Source: Candidatus Macondimonas diazotrophica (GTDB taxonomy: Bacteria; Pseudomonadota; Gammaproteobacteria; UBA5335). From it: a stretch of 64,000 nt of DNA. The stretch lies in assembly GCF_004684205.1 (NCBI RefSeq), contig NZ_SRIO01000011.1:33839-97838 (forward strand). The letters are read 5' to 3'. Numbering within the stretch: the first letter of the stretch is position 1; each line of letters starts with the position of its first letter. The notes under the pieces were generated by a model. It was not told the origin of the DNA, searched no databases, and saw nothing but the letters and a program-made list of their open reading frames with translations. The translations under genes and the position numbers were made by a program. Below, piece after piece: positions 18,369 through 28,898 of this stretch.

Positions 18369-19628
18369 ATGCCCATCGTGCGCCTTGCCTGGAAGAGTTT
18401 GCTCAACCGCCGCCTGACTGCCGGCCTGACCCTGTTGTCGATCGCGCTCAGCGTGACCCTGCTGATCGGAGTGGAACGCGTGCGCGTGGAGACGCGCGAG
18501 AGTTTCGCTCACACGATTTCAGGGACCGACCTGATCGTCGGGGCGCGTTCAGGTGGCGTACAGTTGTTGCTGTACGCCGTGTTCCGCATCGGCAACGCCA
18601 CGAACAACATATCCTGGAAAAGTTACCAGGATATCGCCGCGCTGCCGAATGTGGCCTGGAGTCTACCGATCTCGCTCGGAGACTCGCATCGCGGATATCG
18701 GGTTATGGGTACCACCGAGGATTACTTCCGCCAGTACCGCTATGCTCGTGACCGCGGCCTGACATTCGATCAGGGCCACGCTTTCGATGATCTGTACGAT
18801 ACCGTGCTTGGTGCCGAGGTCGCCGAGGCGCTGGGCTATCAGCTCGGCGATTCGGTGGTGATCGCGCACGGCGCCAACGACGTCCGTTTCGCGCGCCACG
18901 AAGACAAGCCATTCAGGGTCGCCGGTGTTCTCAAGCGGACCGGGACACCGGTGGATCGTACCGTGCATGTGAGTCTTGAGGCCATTGAAGCGATTCACAT
19001 CGACTGGCGCGGCGGTGCGCCGTTGCCCGGCCTGTCGACTTCCGCCGAAAAGGCACGCCACAAGGACCTGACCCCCAGGGCGATTACCGCGGCCCTGGTT
19101 GGCCTCGAGTCCAAAATCGCCACGTTTCAGGTACAGCGCACGATCAATGACTACGCGGAGGAACCGCTGACCGCCATCCTTCCGGGAGTGGCGCTCAGCG
19201 AATTGTGGGGCATCACCGCCATCGCGGAAAATGCCCTGCTGATCGTCTCCGGCTTCGTGGTGGTGGTCGGCCTGTTCGGGATGCTTACGGCGCTTTTTAC
19301 CGGTCTCAACGAACGCCGTCGTGAAATGGCGATCTTGCGCTCGGTTGGCGCCCGCCCTATGCATGTATTCGCGCTGATCATGGGCGAGGCCGCGGCGCTC
19401 ACTTTGGCGGGCATCGGGGTGGGGCTGGGCCTGCTGTATGGTCTGTTGGCGGTAGCCCGGCCCATCATCGAAGCCCGGTACGGAATCCACATCTCGCTCG
19501 GCGGCTTGAGCCGGCACGAACTGCGGCTGCTCGGTATCGTGGTGCTGGCGGGCCTGGTGGCGGGCATGCTCCCCGCCTATCGTGCCTACAAGCTATCGCT
19601 TGCCGATGGCCTGTCGATTCGGATCTGA
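18369..19628 (+). CDS. zrgC: FtsX/MacB-type ABC permease (ZrgC-like)
   Basis: A 419-residue permease with one N-terminal membrane helix (LTAGLTLLSIALSVTLLIGV), a large periplasmic region of about 230 residues and three C-terminal helices including VVVVGLFGMLTALFTGLNER and the ERRREMAILRSVGARP coupling segment typical of FtsX domains. It ends AYKLSLADGLSIRI. It pairs with the adjacent ATPase. I preferred ATG 18369 to the in-frame TTG 18360. The ZrgA and DUF3299 neighbours point to zinc uptake, although MacB-type permeases are not classic importers. Confidence 0.85.
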   Translation: MPIVRLAWKSLLNRRLTAGLTLLSIALSVTLLIGVERVRVETRESFAHTISGTDLIVGARSGGVQLLLYAVFRIGNATNNISWKSYQDIAALPNVAWSLPISLGDSHRGYRVMGTTEDYFRQYRYARDRGLTFDQGHAFDDLYDTVLGAEVAEALGYQLGDSVVIAHGANDVRFARHEDKPFRVAGVLKRTGTPVDRTVHVSLEAIEAIHIDWRGGAPLPGLSTSAEKARHKDLTPRAITAALVGLESKIATFQVQRTINDYAEEPLTAILPGVALSELWGITAIAENALLIVSGFVVVVGLFGMLTALFTGLNERRREMAILRSVGARPMHVFALIMGEAAALTLAGIGVGLGLLYGLLAVARPIIEARYGIHISLGGLSRHELRLLGIVVLAGLVAGMLPAYRAYKLSLADGLSIRI

Positions 19629-19642
19629 TTGGAGAGTGGACA

Positions 19643-20263
19643 ATGCAACGACGTCGGCTGATGCGCATCTTCATGGCGCTGAATCTGTACGGGCTGCTGG
19701 CGGCTTGTGACGGAAACAACCCGGAGACCACCCGGCCGGTTGCTGAAACAACGGCGCAGGACCCCGTGACGGTCGCGAGGCAAGCCGATGTGACCGCGCC
19801 AACGGCTCCCGAACCCATCGAACTTGATTGGGACGCGTTGATCCCGGCGGACTGGCAGTTGGACAAACTGATGGACGAATTCGATGCCGAAGATCTCAGT
19901 GATGATGATCCCCGCGCTCAGGAGTTGCTGGAAAAGCTCAAGACATTCTGGCGAGAAGCACCAGTGGTCGAAGACCACGACGGCAAGTTCGTCAAGCTGC
20001 CGGGGTTTGTCGTCCCTCTTGAAACGGATGCCAAGTCCATACGGGAATTTCTGCTGGTCCCGTACTATGGCGCCTGCATTCATACCCCGCCGCCGCCCGC
20101 CAATCAGACCGTATATGTCGTAACCGATATAGGGCATGCCTACGAGGGGCAGCTGTTCGACACCGTCTGGGTGACCGGGGTGCTCAAAGTGGAAAAGCTC
20201 TCAAGCAAGCTTGGCGATGCGGGATATCGGATTGAGGCTCGTTTTGTCGAGCCGTATCAATAA
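19643..20263 (+). CDS. zrgD: DUF3299 lipoprotein (ZrgD-like)
   Basis: A 206-residue protein with a lipoprotein signal (LYGLLAAC, cysteine acylation likely), an acidic/proline-rich linker, then the DUF3299 domain: WDALIPADWQ, KLPGFVVPLETDAKSIREFLLVPYYGACIHTPPPPANQ and VWVTGVLKVEKLSS. The IHTPPPPANQ segment is the family hallmark; the function is unknown. As the last gene of the operon it is probably the outer or inner membrane-anchored accessory of the Zrg system. Confidence 0.85.
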   Translation: MQRRRLMRIFMALNLYGLLAACDGNNPETTRPVAETTAQDPVTVARQADVTAPTAPEPIELDWDALIPADWQLDKLMDEFDAEDLSDDDPRAQELLEKLKTFWREAPVVEDHDGKFVKLPGFVVPLETDAKSIREFLLVPYYGACIHTPPPPANQTVYVVTDIGHAYEGQLFDTVWVTGVLKVEKLSSKLGDAGYRIEARFVEPYQ

Positions 20264-20460
20264 GATGCCGATTCACGATGAAGACTAGCCTACGGCTGAT
20301 ACCGGCCTTTGGCATTCGATGCAGGTTCCACGACCGGTTCAGTGCGGCGCTGCGTCGCCTACCCACTTTGCGAGACTGGCGGCCCGAAGGAATGATGCGC
20401 TTTTGCCATGGGCGTTGATCGTCGATGTCGATGCTCGGACTCATCCCAGTGTGTGATTGA

Positions 20461-20489
20461 TTGACACAATGAGCGAAATTTGGGATGAT
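20461..20489 (+). promoter_or_regulatory. Sigma-70 promoter of tRNA-Lys
   Basis: A perfect -35 TTGACA at 20461-20466, a 17-bp spacer, and -10 GATGAT at 20484-20489, followed by a GC-rich discriminator (CTCGGG). The tRNA begins about 40 nt after the predicted start site. A GC-rich discriminator is usual for stringently controlled stable RNA genes. Confidence 0.7.
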
Positions 20490-20536
20490 CTCGGGCTGTT
20501 TCGGCCTTTCTCTGGCCAGGCTCTTCTGATCGTTTC

Positions 20537-20611
20537 GGGCCGTTAGCTCAATGGTAGAGCAGCTGACTCTTAATCAGTAGGTTCGGGGTTCGAGTCCCTG
20601 ACGGCCCACCA
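20537..20611 (+). tRNA. tRNA-Lys (anticodon CTT)
   Basis: A 75-nt cloverleaf with encoded CCA. The acceptor stem GGGCCGT pairs with ACGGCCC. The D arm is TAGCTCAATGGTAGAGCA. The anticodon stem GCTGA/TCAGT encloses the loop CTCTTAA with anticodon CTT. The T arm contains GGTTCGAGTCCC. It is similar to proteobacterial tRNA-Lys. It is preceded by a good sigma-70 promoter and followed by a hairpin. Confidence 0.95.
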
Positions 20612-20632
20612 TATCCCACTGCTACACTGCGG

Positions 20633-20654
20633 CGTTTGGCCTCCCCGCCAAACG
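20633..20654. terminator. Hairpin between tRNA-Lys and convergent metZ
   Basis: CGTTTGGC and GCCAAACG form a perfect 8-bp stem around the loop CTCCCC. It lies 22 bp after the tRNA and 46 bp beyond the metZ stop, so it could stop transcripts from both sides. There is no long T-tract. The GGCGTTTG motif recurs twice just downstream. Confidence 0.5.
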
Positions 20655-20699
20655 GCGTTTGGTCGCGCCGGCGTTTGCCGCGCGGCCCGTTCGGCGCCC

Positions 20700-21887
20700 T
20701 CAGGCGAGGGTGCGCCCCAGATCCTGCATCAGGTCATCGACGGACTCCAGCCCAACGGACAGGCGCAGCAGGCCGTCGCCGATTCCCGCGGCGTGCCGAT
20801 CCTCGGGGCTGAGCCGCCCGTGGGTGGTGGTTGCCGGGTGAGTAATGGTGGTCTTGGTGTCGCCCAGATTGGCGGTGATGGAAATCAGCCGGGTGGCGTC
20901 GATCAGCCGCCAGGCAGCGGCCTGCCCTCCGCTCAATGAGAAGGAGACGATGCCGCCGAAATCCGACTGCTGCGCTGCGGCCAGATGGTGCTGCGGGTGA
21001 TCGGGCAAGCCCGGGTAGTGCACACGCGCAACGCCGGGCTGCTGCTGTAGCCAGCGCGCCAGGACCAGTGCGTTTTCACTGTGGGCGCGCATGCGCAGGG
21101 CCAGCGTTTCGAGCCCTTTCAGAAAGACCCAGGCATTGAATGGACTCAACGTGGGTCCGGCCGTACGCAGGAAGCCGAAGATGTCCCTGCCGACCGTTTC
21201 GGCATCCCCGACCACCGCGCCGCCCATGCAGCGTCCCTGCCCGTCGAGGTACTTGGTCGCGGAATGGATCACGATATCGGCACCCAGCGCCAATGGGCGC
21301 TGCAGTGCGGGCGTGCAGAAACAGTTGTCCACGATCAGGCGGGCGTCGGCCGCATGGGCCATCGCGGCAAGTTTTTGAATATCCACAACTTCGGTCAGGG
21401 GATTGGTGGGGGTTTCCACGATCAACAGCCGCGTGCGCCCGGCCTCGATCGCCTCGGCCCAAGCGGCATAGTCGGTAGCCGGTACGAAACGGACTGCAAC
21501 CCCGAAGCGGGTCAGGTACTGGTTCAGCAGGCTGGTGGTCGTGCCGAACAGCCCCTGCGCGGCAACGACCTGATCTCCCTGGCGTAGCAGGGCCATGCAC
21601 ACCGAGAGAATCGCCGACATTCCAGAACTGGTGGCGACGCAGGATTCGCCGCCCTCCAGCGCTGCCAGCCGGCGTTCGAACATGCGCACCGTGGGATTGG
21701 TGAAGCGGCTGTAGATATTACCGGGGCGCTCGCCCGAAAACCGGGCCGCTGCCTCCTCCGCGCTCTCGAAGACGAAACTGGAGGTGGCGTAGATGGCCTC
21801 GGCGTGCTCGCCCTGGGCGCTGCGCTCGATACCCGCGCGGATAGCGCGTGTCTCGAAGGCGAATTCGTCCAGATCGTGTTCATCCAT
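20700..21887 (-). CDS. metZ: O-succinylhomoserine sulfhydrylase
   Basis: A 395-residue PLP enzyme of the Cys/Met metabolism family. It shows ETRAIRAG...IYATSSFVFESAEEAAARF, SSGMSAILSV, the PLP-lysine segment HSATKYLDGQGR, and the C-terminal RLSVGLESVDDLMQDL. MetZ makes homocysteine from O-succinylhomoserine and sulfide by direct sulfhydrylation. Its position directly after purF, with a 4-bp gap, matches the Pseudomonas-type purF-metZ arrangement and favours MetZ over MetB or MetC. Confidence 0.93.
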   Translation of the reverse strand: MDEHDLDEFAFETRAIRAGIERSAQGEHAEAIYATSSFVFESAEEAAARFSGERPGNIYSRFTNPTVRMFERRLAALEGGESCVATSSGMSAILSVCMALLRQGDQVVAAQGLFGTTTSLLNQYLTRFGVAVRFVPATDYAAWAEAIEAGRTRLLIVETPTNPLTEVVDIQKLAAMAHAADARLIVDNCFCTPALQRPLALGADIVIHSATKYLDGQGRCMGGAVVGDAETVGRDIFGFLRTAGPTLSPFNAWVFLKGLETLALRMRAHSENALVLARWLQQQPGVARVHYPGLPDHPQHHLAAAQQSDFGGIVSFSLSGGQAAAWRLIDATRLISITANLGDTKTTITHPATTTHGRLSPEDRHAAGIGDGLLRLSVGLESVDDLMQDLGRTLA

Positions 21888-21891
21888 CGAC

Positions 21892-23409
21892 TCAGATCCC
21901 GTTGTAGATTTCGATCACCGGAAAATCGCTACCCGGCGCATTCCCCTTGGCCCCGTCGGAACGCCGCATCGCCAGGCTGTCGAGATAGGCGGGCGTGACA
22001 TCACCAGTGACATATTCACCCGAAAAGCAGGAACTGTCGAAACGATCGATGCGCTCACCGTCCTTTTCCCAGCGCACGGCGCGCTCCAGATCAGTCAGAT
22101 CCTGATAAATGAGCCGATCGGCGCCGATGGCCCGGCAAATCTCCTCTTCGGTGCGACCATAGCCGACGAGCTCGGAAGACACCGGCATGTCGATACCGTA
22201 CACGTTCGGATACCGAACCGGGGGCGCCGCGGAGGCAAAGTAGACTTTCCGGGCGCCTGCTTCTCGGGCCATTTCGATGATCTGGCCCGAGGTGGTGCCG
22301 CGTACGATGGAATCATCCACCAAGAGGACGTTCTTGCCGCGAAACTCCAGATCGATCGCGTTGAGCTTCTGGCGGACCGATTTCTTACGCAGCTGCTGGC
22401 CCGGCATGATGAAGGTGCGCCCGATGTAGCGGTTCTTCATGAAACCTTCGCGGTATTTCACGTTCAGGTGGTGCGCCAGCTGCACCGCCACCGTCCGGCT
22501 GGTGTCGGGAATCGGAATCACCACATCGATATCCCGGTCATGCCATTCACGCTCGATCTTCTTGGCCAGATAGTCGCCCATGCGCAAACGCGCCTTGTAG
22601 ACCGAGACGTTCTCGATGATCGAATCGGGCCGCGCGAAATAGACGTATTCGAAGATGCAGGGCGAATGCAGGGTATCTTCGGCGCAGACCTTGCGATGAA
22701 TCTGCCCGTTGAGGTCGATGAATACCGCTTCCCCCGGCATGACGTCAGCGACCGGTTCGAAGCCGAGCACCTTCAGTGCCACGCTTTCCGAGGCGATCAT
22801 GTAACTGGTGCCCTTGGGCGTTTCGCGCCGCCCGTAGATCAGCGGCCGAATCCCGAAGGGATCACGAAAACCGACGATGCCATAGCCGGTGATCATGGCC
22901 ACGACGGCATAGGCGCCACGGCAACGGCGATGCACTCCGGCCACAGCGGTAAAGATATCCTCAGGCTGAATGCGGATCTTGCCCTGCCCCTGCAGTTCGT
23001 GGGCGAACACGTTGAGCAACACCTCCGAGTCCGACGAGGTGTTGATGTGACGCATGTCCTGTTCGAACAATTCCCGCTTGAGCACCTCGGCATTGGTGAG
23101 ATTGCCATTATGGGAAAGCGAAATCCCGAAGGGGGAATTGACATAGAACGGCTGCGCTTCGGCCGCGGTGGCGCAACCGGCCGTGGGATAGCGGGTATGG
23201 CCGATGCCCATGTTGCCCAGCAGGCCGTACATGTGCTGTGCCTGGAAAATATCGCGCACCAGACCATTGTCCTTGCGCAGATAGAGGCGATCACCATCGC
23301 AGGTCATGATGCCCGCGGCGTCCTGTCCCCGGTGCTGAAGCACCGTCAAGGCATCGTATAGATCCTGGTTCACTGGCGCTTGGCCAACGATGCCGACTAC
23401 ACCGCACAT
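21892..23409 (-). CDS. purF: Amidophosphoribosyltransferase
   Basis: A 505-residue enzyme that starts [10 protein letters not shown], where Cys2 is the glutaminase nucleophile exposed after Met removal, so ATG 23409 is fixed by the mechanism. [12 protein letters not shown] and [14 protein letters not shown] belong to the N-terminal glutaminase. The phosphoribosyltransferase domain has the PRPP motif [14 protein letters not shown]. It commits PRPP to purine synthesis. It lies 37 bp after cvpA and just before metZ. Confidence 0.97.
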   Translation of the reverse strand: MCGVVGIVGQAPVNQDLYDALTVLQHRGQDAAGIMTCDGDRLYLRKDNGLVRDIFQAQHMYGLLGNMGIGHTRYPTAGCATAAEAQPFYVNSPFGISLSHNGNLTNAEVLKRELFEQDMRHINTSSDSEVLLNVFAHELQGQGKIRIQPEDIFTAVAGVHRRCRGAYAVVAMITGYGIVGFRDPFGIRPLIYGRRETPKGTSYMIASESVALKVLGFEPVADVMPGEAVFIDLNGQIHRKVCAEDTLHSPCIFEYVYFARPDSIIENVSVYKARLRMGDYLAKKIEREWHDRDIDVVIPIPDTSRTVAVQLAHHLNVKYREGFMKNRYIGRTFIMPGQQLRKKSVRQKLNAIDLEFRGKNVLLVDDSIVRGTTSGQIIEMAREAGARKVYFASAAPPVRYPNVYGIDMPVSSELVGYGRTEEEICRAIGADRLIYQDLTDLERAVRWEKDGERIDRFDSSCFSGEYVTGDVTPAYLDSLAMRRSDGAKGNAPGSDFPVIEIYNGI

Positions 23410-23446
23410 AATCTTCAATCCTCGGAACTGTGAAGCAACAATGTCG

Positions 23447-23959
23447 TTACCGGGTATCGGCTTCGGACAGGAAATCAGTGTGCGCATCCATGGGAAGCTT
23501 TTCCCGCAGCTGCGTTGCCAAGGGCAAGAAATAGGGAATCAGTCGCGATTGGAGCCACCAGTCGCCTCGCGGCAGGCTGGTGAGTTGAGCCAGCAGGATG
23601 GCGACCGTGATCAGGGCGGTCGCTCGAAATGCGCCGAAGCCCATGCCCAGCAGGCGATCCATGCCGCTCAATCCCAGACGCCGCACGCTTTGCGACAGCA
23701 GGCGATTGAGGATACCGCCCAGTATGAGCACCAGCACGAAGACCACAACCCCGGCCAGGACCCGGCGCGCGGTCTCATGGGCGATCAACCAGGACAGATA
23801 CGGCGCAGCTGGCTCAGAGCCCCAGTAGCCGGCAGCAGCGGCAGCAATCCAGGTGGCCAACGACACGCTCTCCTGAACCAAGCCGCGCAGAAAGGCCACA
23901 CCCAGAGAGACCGCCAGGACCACCAGGATAAACGCATCGATCGGATTCAGCATCGCCAC
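23447..23959 (-). CDS. cvpA: CvpA family membrane protein
   Basis: About 168-170 residues with four hydrophobic segments, beginning [21 protein letters not shown] and followed by [13 protein letters not shown], typical of CvpA. It is needed for colicin V production and envelope stress tolerance in E. coli; the molecular role is unknown. It is followed by purF, the conserved cvpA-purF pair. Met3 (23953) fits the family N-terminus better than the first ATG. Confidence 0.92.
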   Translation of the reverse strand: MAMLNPIDAFILVVLAVSLGVAFLRGLVQESVSLATWIAAAAAGYWGSEPAAPYLSWLIAHETARRVLAGVVVFVLVLILGGILNRLLSQSVRRLGLSGMDRLLGMGFGAFRATALITVAILLAQLTSLPRGDWWLQSRLIPYFLPLATQLREKLPMDAHTDFLSEADTR

Positions 23960-23986
23960 CTTTTCAGGGAATCGTACAGACCGCCA

Positions 23987-24670
23987 TCACGGATTCGGCA
24001 CGACCCGACCGTTCAAGCCCATGGATTGCTCGATGCGCGCGCGTAGCGCCTCGGCTTCCTCCCGCCGGGCCATATGGCCCACGCGAACCCGATACAACGT
24101 TCGCCCATTGAGTACCAGCGTGCTCACCTGGGCACCGTGTTGATGTTGTCGCAAGCGCGCCGCCAGACTCTGGGCATTTTGCAGATCTCCGAAACTGCCC
24201 ACCTGGACGGACCATCCCGCACCCTTGGTGGCCGCCGGGGCGCGGCTCACGGACGGCGCCGAAGATGACGCCGCTCTGGGAATATCAGAAGCGCGCGGCG
24301 GTGCTGATCGGTTCGAGGCGGCGACCTCATCGGCCGGCCGTGCGGGTTCGACTGGTGCGGAGACCGGCTGGGCCGTATCGGTCACGGCCTCTGCCGTCCC
24401 ATCCGGCTGCCGCTCGGCCGGCGCCAACCGGGCCAACTCAGGGGGCGCCCCCTCTGCAGGCCTGCTCCCTTCGGACGGAACCGTTTCACGCAACGGCGGC
24501 GGTGCGAGATCAATCGTTCGCATCTCGCGCTCCGGATCCTCCGCGGCCACGAAGGTGGTTTCCGCCCCTTCTTCGGGATTCTGATCCAGAATCCAGGGCA
24601 ACAGCAGCATGGCGCCAAGCCACAATACCGCCGCCCCAGCCAACCGCCGCTTCAGGACCGGATCCATCAT
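23987..24670 (-). CDS. dedD: SPOR-domain protein, DedD-like
   Basis: A protein of about 227 residues: a short cytoplasmic N-terminus (MMDPVLKRRLAG), one membrane helix (AVLWLGAMLLLPWIL), a long Pro/Ala/Glu-rich periplasmic linker, and a C-terminal SPOR domain (GWSVQVGSFGDLQNAQSLAARLR...LYRVRVGHMARREEAEALR). SPOR domains bind glycan strands lacking stem peptides at the septum, so this is a cell division protein. Start 24670 has GGGAG upstream. It sits between folC and cvpA as DedD does in other gammaproteobacteria. Confidence 0.9.
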   Translation of the reverse strand: MMDPVLKRRLAGAAVLWLGAMLLLPWILDQNPEEGAETTFVAAEDPEREMRTIDLAPPPLRETVPSEGSRPAEGAPPELARLAPAERQPDGTAEAVTDTAQPVSAPVEPARPADEVAASNRSAPPRASDIPRAASSSAPSVSRAPAATKGAGWSVQVGSFGDLQNAQSLAARLRQHQHGAQVSTLVLNGRTLYRVRVGHMARREEAEALRARIEQSMGLNGRVVPNP

Positions 24671-24713
24671 GATTCTCCCTGCCTGATCATGGACGCGCAT
24701 CCACAACCGCCTA

Positions 24714-25985
24714 TTATACGGGCGCGGGACTCGCAAGAGCCACGGTCAGGAACGAGCCGGTTACCACCACGCGATCCGTTGGCCCGCTGTCCGCCAGTGC
24801 CTGCGTACGCGCCTCTGACGGGGTCGCGAACTCAGTCACCGGTGCATGCGGCGCGAGCGCCCGTACCAGGGCCGCCAGCGCCACGGCCGTATTGCCCCGG
24901 GACCCGGGAAGGTCCGTCACATACCAGACATCGGTCTGGGGCCGCAGGGTTTCGATCATGGCTGAGGCGTCCTTGTCCTGGAGGACACCCAGAATCGTGC
25001 GCCGCGTTCCGGCAACGGGTATCGTGGCCAGGTGCGCCGCCAAGGCCGCTGTGCCGGCCGGATTGTGAGCAACGTCGTACCATTGCGTGACCGGACCGGC
25101 GCGACGTTCCAGCCGCCCGGGAAGTCGCGCGTGGGTCAACCCGTCGACCACCGAGCGCCGATCCGGCTGGAGTCCCGATGGCAGCAAGGCCAGCACGGCC
25201 AAGGCGCCTGCCGCATTTGCGTACTGATGTTCACCCGGTAAGGCCGGGGGCGGCAGATCGCTCCAGCAGACCGTGGCGCTGAGGAAATCCCAGCGACGGG
25301 CCTCGCGCCGCAAGACTCGATAATCTGAGCCTGCACACCATCGCGGTGAGCCCAGCCCATGCTGCAGCAGTCCGAGCGGTGGCTCCGGGTCGGTGCAGAC
25401 CAGCGGCCGGGTCGCCCGGCTGATGCCGGCTTTTTCCCGACCGATGGCGTCTCGATTCGGGCCCAGCCAGTCCATATGGTCGAGCGCAATCGGCGTAATG
25501 AGCGCGACATCGGGATCCATCACGTTGACGGCATCCAGGCGCCCACCCAGGCCGACCTCGAGCAGCGCCACTTCGAGATCGGTGCGGGCGAATAGATCCA
25601 GCGCCGCCAGTGTGCCGAACTCGAAATAGCTCAGGCTGACTCCGTCGCGTGCCTGTTCGACCCGCTCGAACGCCGCGCACAGCGCCGCATCGTCTACTGG
25701 ATGGCCATTCAGCCGGACCCGCTCGTTGTAGCGCCACAAATGGGGAGAGGTATAGCTCCCGACTCGCCGCCCCGCAGCCACGAGAATGGCCTCGAGAAAG
25801 GCTACGCTGGAGCCCTTGCCGTTGGTCCCGGCCACGGTAATGACCGAAGGCGCCGGTCGTGGCGCACCCATGGCCGCATAGACCGCCCGGATTCGCCCCA
25901 GTCCGAGGTCGATCTCGCGCGGATGCAGCTGTTCGAGATGCGCCAGCCATTGCGCCAGCGTGCGTGCCTCGGGAGTTGCGCTCAC
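24714..25985 (-). CDS. folC: Bifunctional folylpolyglutamate/dihydrofolate synthase
   Basis: A 423-residue Mur-ligase-fold enzyme: ATP loop [49 protein letters not shown] and [14 protein letters not shown], with [17 protein letters not shown] in the C-terminal domain. It adds glutamate to folates and makes dihydrofolate from dihydropteroate. The ATG overlaps the accD stop (ATGA). It belongs to the trpF...metZ transcription unit. Confidence 0.95.
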   Translation of the reverse strand: MSATPEARTLAQWLAHLEQLHPREIDLGLGRIRAVYAAMGAPRPAPSVITVAGTNGKGSSVAFLEAILVAAGRRVGSYTSPHLWRYNERVRLNGHPVDDAALCAAFERVEQARDGVSLSYFEFGTLAALDLFARTDLEVALLEVGLGGRLDAVNVMDPDVALITPIALDHMDWLGPNRDAIGREKAGISRATRPLVCTDPEPPLGLLQHGLGSPRWCAGSDYRVLRREARRWDFLSATVCWSDLPPPALPGEHQYANAAGALAVLALLPSGLQPDRRSVVDGLTHARLPGRLERRAGPVTQWYDVAHNPAGTAALAAHLATIPVAGTRRTILGVLQDKDASAMIETLRPQTDVWYVTDLPGSRGNTAVALAALVRALAPHAPVTEFATPSEARTQALADSGPTDRVVVTGSFLTVALASPAPV

Positions 25986-26851
25986 TCGGTTGGGGCGGCC
26001 GGCATCCCCATCAGGACGCGCAGTAGCGTAGCGAGGCGATCACGCATCTGACGCCGATCGAGGATGAAATCCACGGTACCGTGTTCGAGCAGAAACTCAC
26101 TGCGCTGGAATCCTTCGGGCAGAGTCTGACCGACCGTCTGCTGAATCACACGCGGGCCCGCGAAACCGATCAGGGCGCGCGGTTCTGCCACATTGACATC
26201 CCCCAGCATGGCGAGCGACGCCGACACGCCGCCGGTAGTGGGATGGGTCAACACCGAGACATAGGGCAGTCGGGCAGCCGACAGCTCGGCCAGCGCAGCG
26301 CTGGTCTTGGCCATCTGCATCAAGGAAAACAGGTTTTCCTGCATGCGCGCCCCACCACTCGCGGAAAAACAGACCAGTGGCGCCCGGTCGGCGAGACTTT
26401 GGCGAACTGCGCGGGCGAATTTCTCGCCGACGACGGCGCCCATGGAGCCAGCCATGAACCGAAAATCGAAGGCAGCCGTGACGACCGGCAGATGCTTGAG
26501 CAGGCCTTTCATGACCAAAAGTGCGTCCTTTTCGCCGCTCGACTTCTGCGCCTGCGTCAAACGATCCTTGTATTTTTTACTGTCCCGAAATTTCAGGGCA
26601 TCGACTGGCTCGATGCCGGCAAACAGTTCCACGGCCGAATCCGTGTCAAGGAACTGTGCCAGCCGGCGCCGCGGCTCGATGGGGCCATGATGTCCACACT
26701 TGGGGCAGACCTCCAGATTACGCTCGAGCTCGGGGCGATACAGCGTCGCCTCGCAAGCCTCGCAGCGATGCCATACGCCCTCGGGAACCGCGCGTTTCTG
26801 CTCTCCCTCGGTGCGAATGCGTGAGGGCATCAATTTGGTAAACCAGTTCAT
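25982..26851 (-). CDS. accD: Acetyl-CoA carboxylase carboxyltransferase, beta subunit
   Basis: A 289-residue subunit with an N-terminal zinc ribbon: C30-x2-C33-x15-C49-x2-C52. The carboxyltransferase core follows: [67 protein letters not shown] and [20 protein letters not shown]. With AccA it transfers carboxyl from biotin to acetyl-CoA. It overlaps trpA by 4 bp upstream and folC by 4 bp downstream. Confidence 0.97.
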   Translation of the reverse strand: MNWFTKLMPSRIRTEGEQKRAVPEGVWHRCEACEATLYRPELERNLEVCPKCGHHGPIEPRRRLAQFLDTDSAVELFAGIEPVDALKFRDSKKYKDRLTQAQKSSGEKDALLVMKGLLKHLPVVTAAFDFRFMAGSMGAVVGEKFARAVRQSLADRAPLVCFSASGGARMQENLFSLMQMAKTSAALAELSAARLPYVSVLTHPTTGGVSASLAMLGDVNVAEPRALIGFAGPRVIQQTVGQTLPEGFQRSEFLLEHGTVDFILDRRQMRDRLATLLRVLMGMPAAPTE

Positions 26852-27687
26852 CGCTCATCCTCCAGGGCCGGCCGCGCCACCCCATCCATGGCCACACGCA
26901 AGGCCCGAACCTGGGCTTCAAGCTGATCCGGCAACGTCTCGGGTACACCGCCCGCGATCGTCTTGACCAGTGCACTGCCGACAACAACCGCATCGGCAAT
27001 GGCCGCCATCTTCCCCGCCTGTTCGGGGCCCGAAATTCCGAAACCCACACCCACCGGGAGGCGCGTCAGGCCTCTCACGACGGCGAGACGATCGCCGACG
27101 GCGTCCATATCCAGGCTGGCCGCGCCCGTCACGCCCTTGAGTGATACGTAATAGACGAAGCCTTGTGCCTGATCACAGATCCAGGCCATGCGCCGGTCCG
27201 TCGTGGTCGGTGAAACCAGAAAAATGGGCGCCAACTGGGTCTCGCGCAGTGCCGGCAGCAATCCATCGCCTTCCTCGGGCGGCAGATCCACGGTCAATAC
27301 GCCGTCCACGCCGGCACTTGCCGCGGCCTGGGCAAATGCATGGTAGCCCATGCGTTCGATGGGATTGAGGTAGCCCATGAGAACGACCGGCGTATGTGAA
27401 TCTTTCTCGCGAAAGCGGCGCACGACATCGAGCACGCCCAGCAGCGTCATCCCCGAACGCAAGGCGCGATCGGCCGCCAGCTGAATGGCAACCCCATCGG
27501 CGACCGGATCGGAAAACGGCACGCCTAGTTCGATCACATCGGCGCCGCCGGCCACCAGGGCATGCATGAGTGCAACCGTGGTGTCGGCATCCGGATCGCC
27601 AGCCATGAGATAGGTGACCAGTGCCGCTCTACCCTGCTCGCGCAGGTCTGCAAAGCGGTGATCGATACGCAACGGCGCACGGCTCAT
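26848..27687 (-). CDS. trpA: Tryptophan synthase alpha subunit
   Basis: A 279-residue TIM barrel. [12 protein letters not shown], the catalytic Glu in [24 protein letters not shown] and [14 protein letters not shown] are all conserved. It cleaves indole-3-glycerol phosphate and channels indole to TrpB. It overlaps both trpB and accD by 4 bp. Confidence 0.97.
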   Translation of the reverse strand: MSRAPLRIDHRFADLREQGRAALVTYLMAGDPDADTTVALMHALVAGGADVIELGVPFSDPVADGVAIQLAADRALRSGMTLLGVLDVVRRFREKDSHTPVVLMGYLNPIERMGYHAFAQAAASAGVDGVLTVDLPPEEGDGLLPALRETQLAPIFLVSPTTTDRRMAWICDQAQGFVYYVSLKGVTGAASLDMDAVGDRLAVVRGLTRLPVGVGFGISGPEQAGKMAAIADAVVVGSALVKTIAGGVPETLPDQLEAQVRALRVAMDGVARPALEDER

Positions 27688-28898
27688 AGCGCGATGCCCT
27701 CCCGCGCGGCGATGGTGGGAATGTCTTTGTCGCCTCGACCGGAGAGGTTGACGACGATGATCTGTTCGGGCGACATCCGCGCCGCGAGACGCTCGGCATA
27801 CGCCAGCGCGTGCGAACTTTCCAGTGCGGGAATGATGCCTTCGGTACGCGTCAGTCGGTGGAAGGCTGCCAGCGCCTCTTCGTCATCGGCGTAGACATAC
27901 TGTGCGCGCCCGCAATCCTTCAGCCAGCTGTGTTCCGGTCCGACGCCGGGATAATCAAGACCGGCGGAGATCGAATGCGCCTCCTGGATCTGGCCGTCCG
28001 CATTGTCGAGCAGATAGGTCCGGCTGCCGTGCAGCACGCCCGGCCGGCCCGCCGAGAGCGGTGCCGAGTGCTGTCCCGATTCCAGCCCATGGCCGGCCGC
28101 CTCGACACCGTAGAGCGCCACTTCTCGATCGTCCAGAAACGGATGAAACAGCCCCATGGCGTTGGAACCGCCGCCGACACAGGCGACCAGGGCGTCGGGT
28201 AGACGGCCTTCCAAGGCCAGCATCTGCTCACGGGTTTCACGGCCAATGATGCACTGGAAGTCGCGCACCATCATGGGATAGGGATGCGGTCCCGCGACCG
28301 AGCCGATGACATAGAAGGTATCGTCCACATGGGTGACCCAGTCGCGCATCGCCTCGTTCATGGCGTCCTTGAGCGTGCGGCTGCCGGACTCCACGGGCCG
28401 CACCTCGGCGCCCAAGAGCTTCATGCGATAGACGTTCGGCGCCTGGCGCTTGACATCCTCGGCACCCATGTAGACCACGCAGTCGAGCCCCAGCCGGGCC
28501 GCCACGGTCGCGGTCGCCACGCCATGCTGACCGGCGCCGGTTTCGGCGATGATGCGCCGCTTGCCCATGCGCTGGGCGAGCAGGATCTGGCCGACGGTGT
28601 TGTTCACCTTATGGGCCCCGGTATGGTTCAGATCCTCTCGTTTGAGGTAGATGCGGGCACCACCCACCTCGCCGGTCAAGCGTTCGGCCAGATACAGTGG
28701 CGAGGGTCGCCCCACGTAATGCGCCAGATCCACATCGAGTCGGCGGCGGAACTCGGCATCCAGCCCGATCTCGTGATAGGCCTCGGCCAGCGCCTCGAGC
28801 GCGGCCATCAAGGTCTCGGGGACGAAGCGCCCCCCATAGGGGCCGAAATGCCCCCGCGCGTCGGGAAGCGAATTTCCTGCACCATCAAGCTTCGGCAT
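27684..28898 (-). CDS. trpB: Tryptophan synthase beta subunit
   Basis: About 404 residues. [16 protein letters not shown] at the N-terminus, the PLP lysine in [36 protein letters not shown], the phosphate loop [14 protein letters not shown] and [11 protein letters not shown]. It condenses indole with serine. I chose ATG 28898 (MPKLDGAG) over an in-frame GTG at 28928. The start lies 14 bp inside the end of trpF. Confidence 0.97.
   Translation of the reverse strand: MPKLDGAGNSLPDARGHFGPYGGRFVPETLMAALEALAEAYHEIGLDAEFRRRLDVDLAHYVGRPSPLYLAERLTGEVGGARIYLKREDLNHTGAHKVNNTVGQILLAQRMGKRRIIAETGAGQHGVATATVAARLGLDCVVYMGAEDVKRQAPNVYRMKLLGAEVRPVESGSRTLKDAMNEAMRDWVTHVDDTFYVIGSVAGPHPYPMMVRDFQCIIGRETREQMLALEGRLPDALVACVGGGSNAMGLFHPFLDDREVALYGVEAAGHGLESGQHSAPLSAGRPGVLHGSRTYLLDNADGQIQEAHSISAGLDYPGVGPEHSWLKDCGRAQYVYADDEEALAAFHRLTRTEGIIPALESSHALAYAERLAARMSPEQIIVVNLSGRGDKDIPTIAAREGIAL

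Noticed and set aside
21793..23361. A 522-codon open frame antisense to purF
   Set aside because: Same reason; purF is unmistakable on the other strand and the antisense product resembles nothing.
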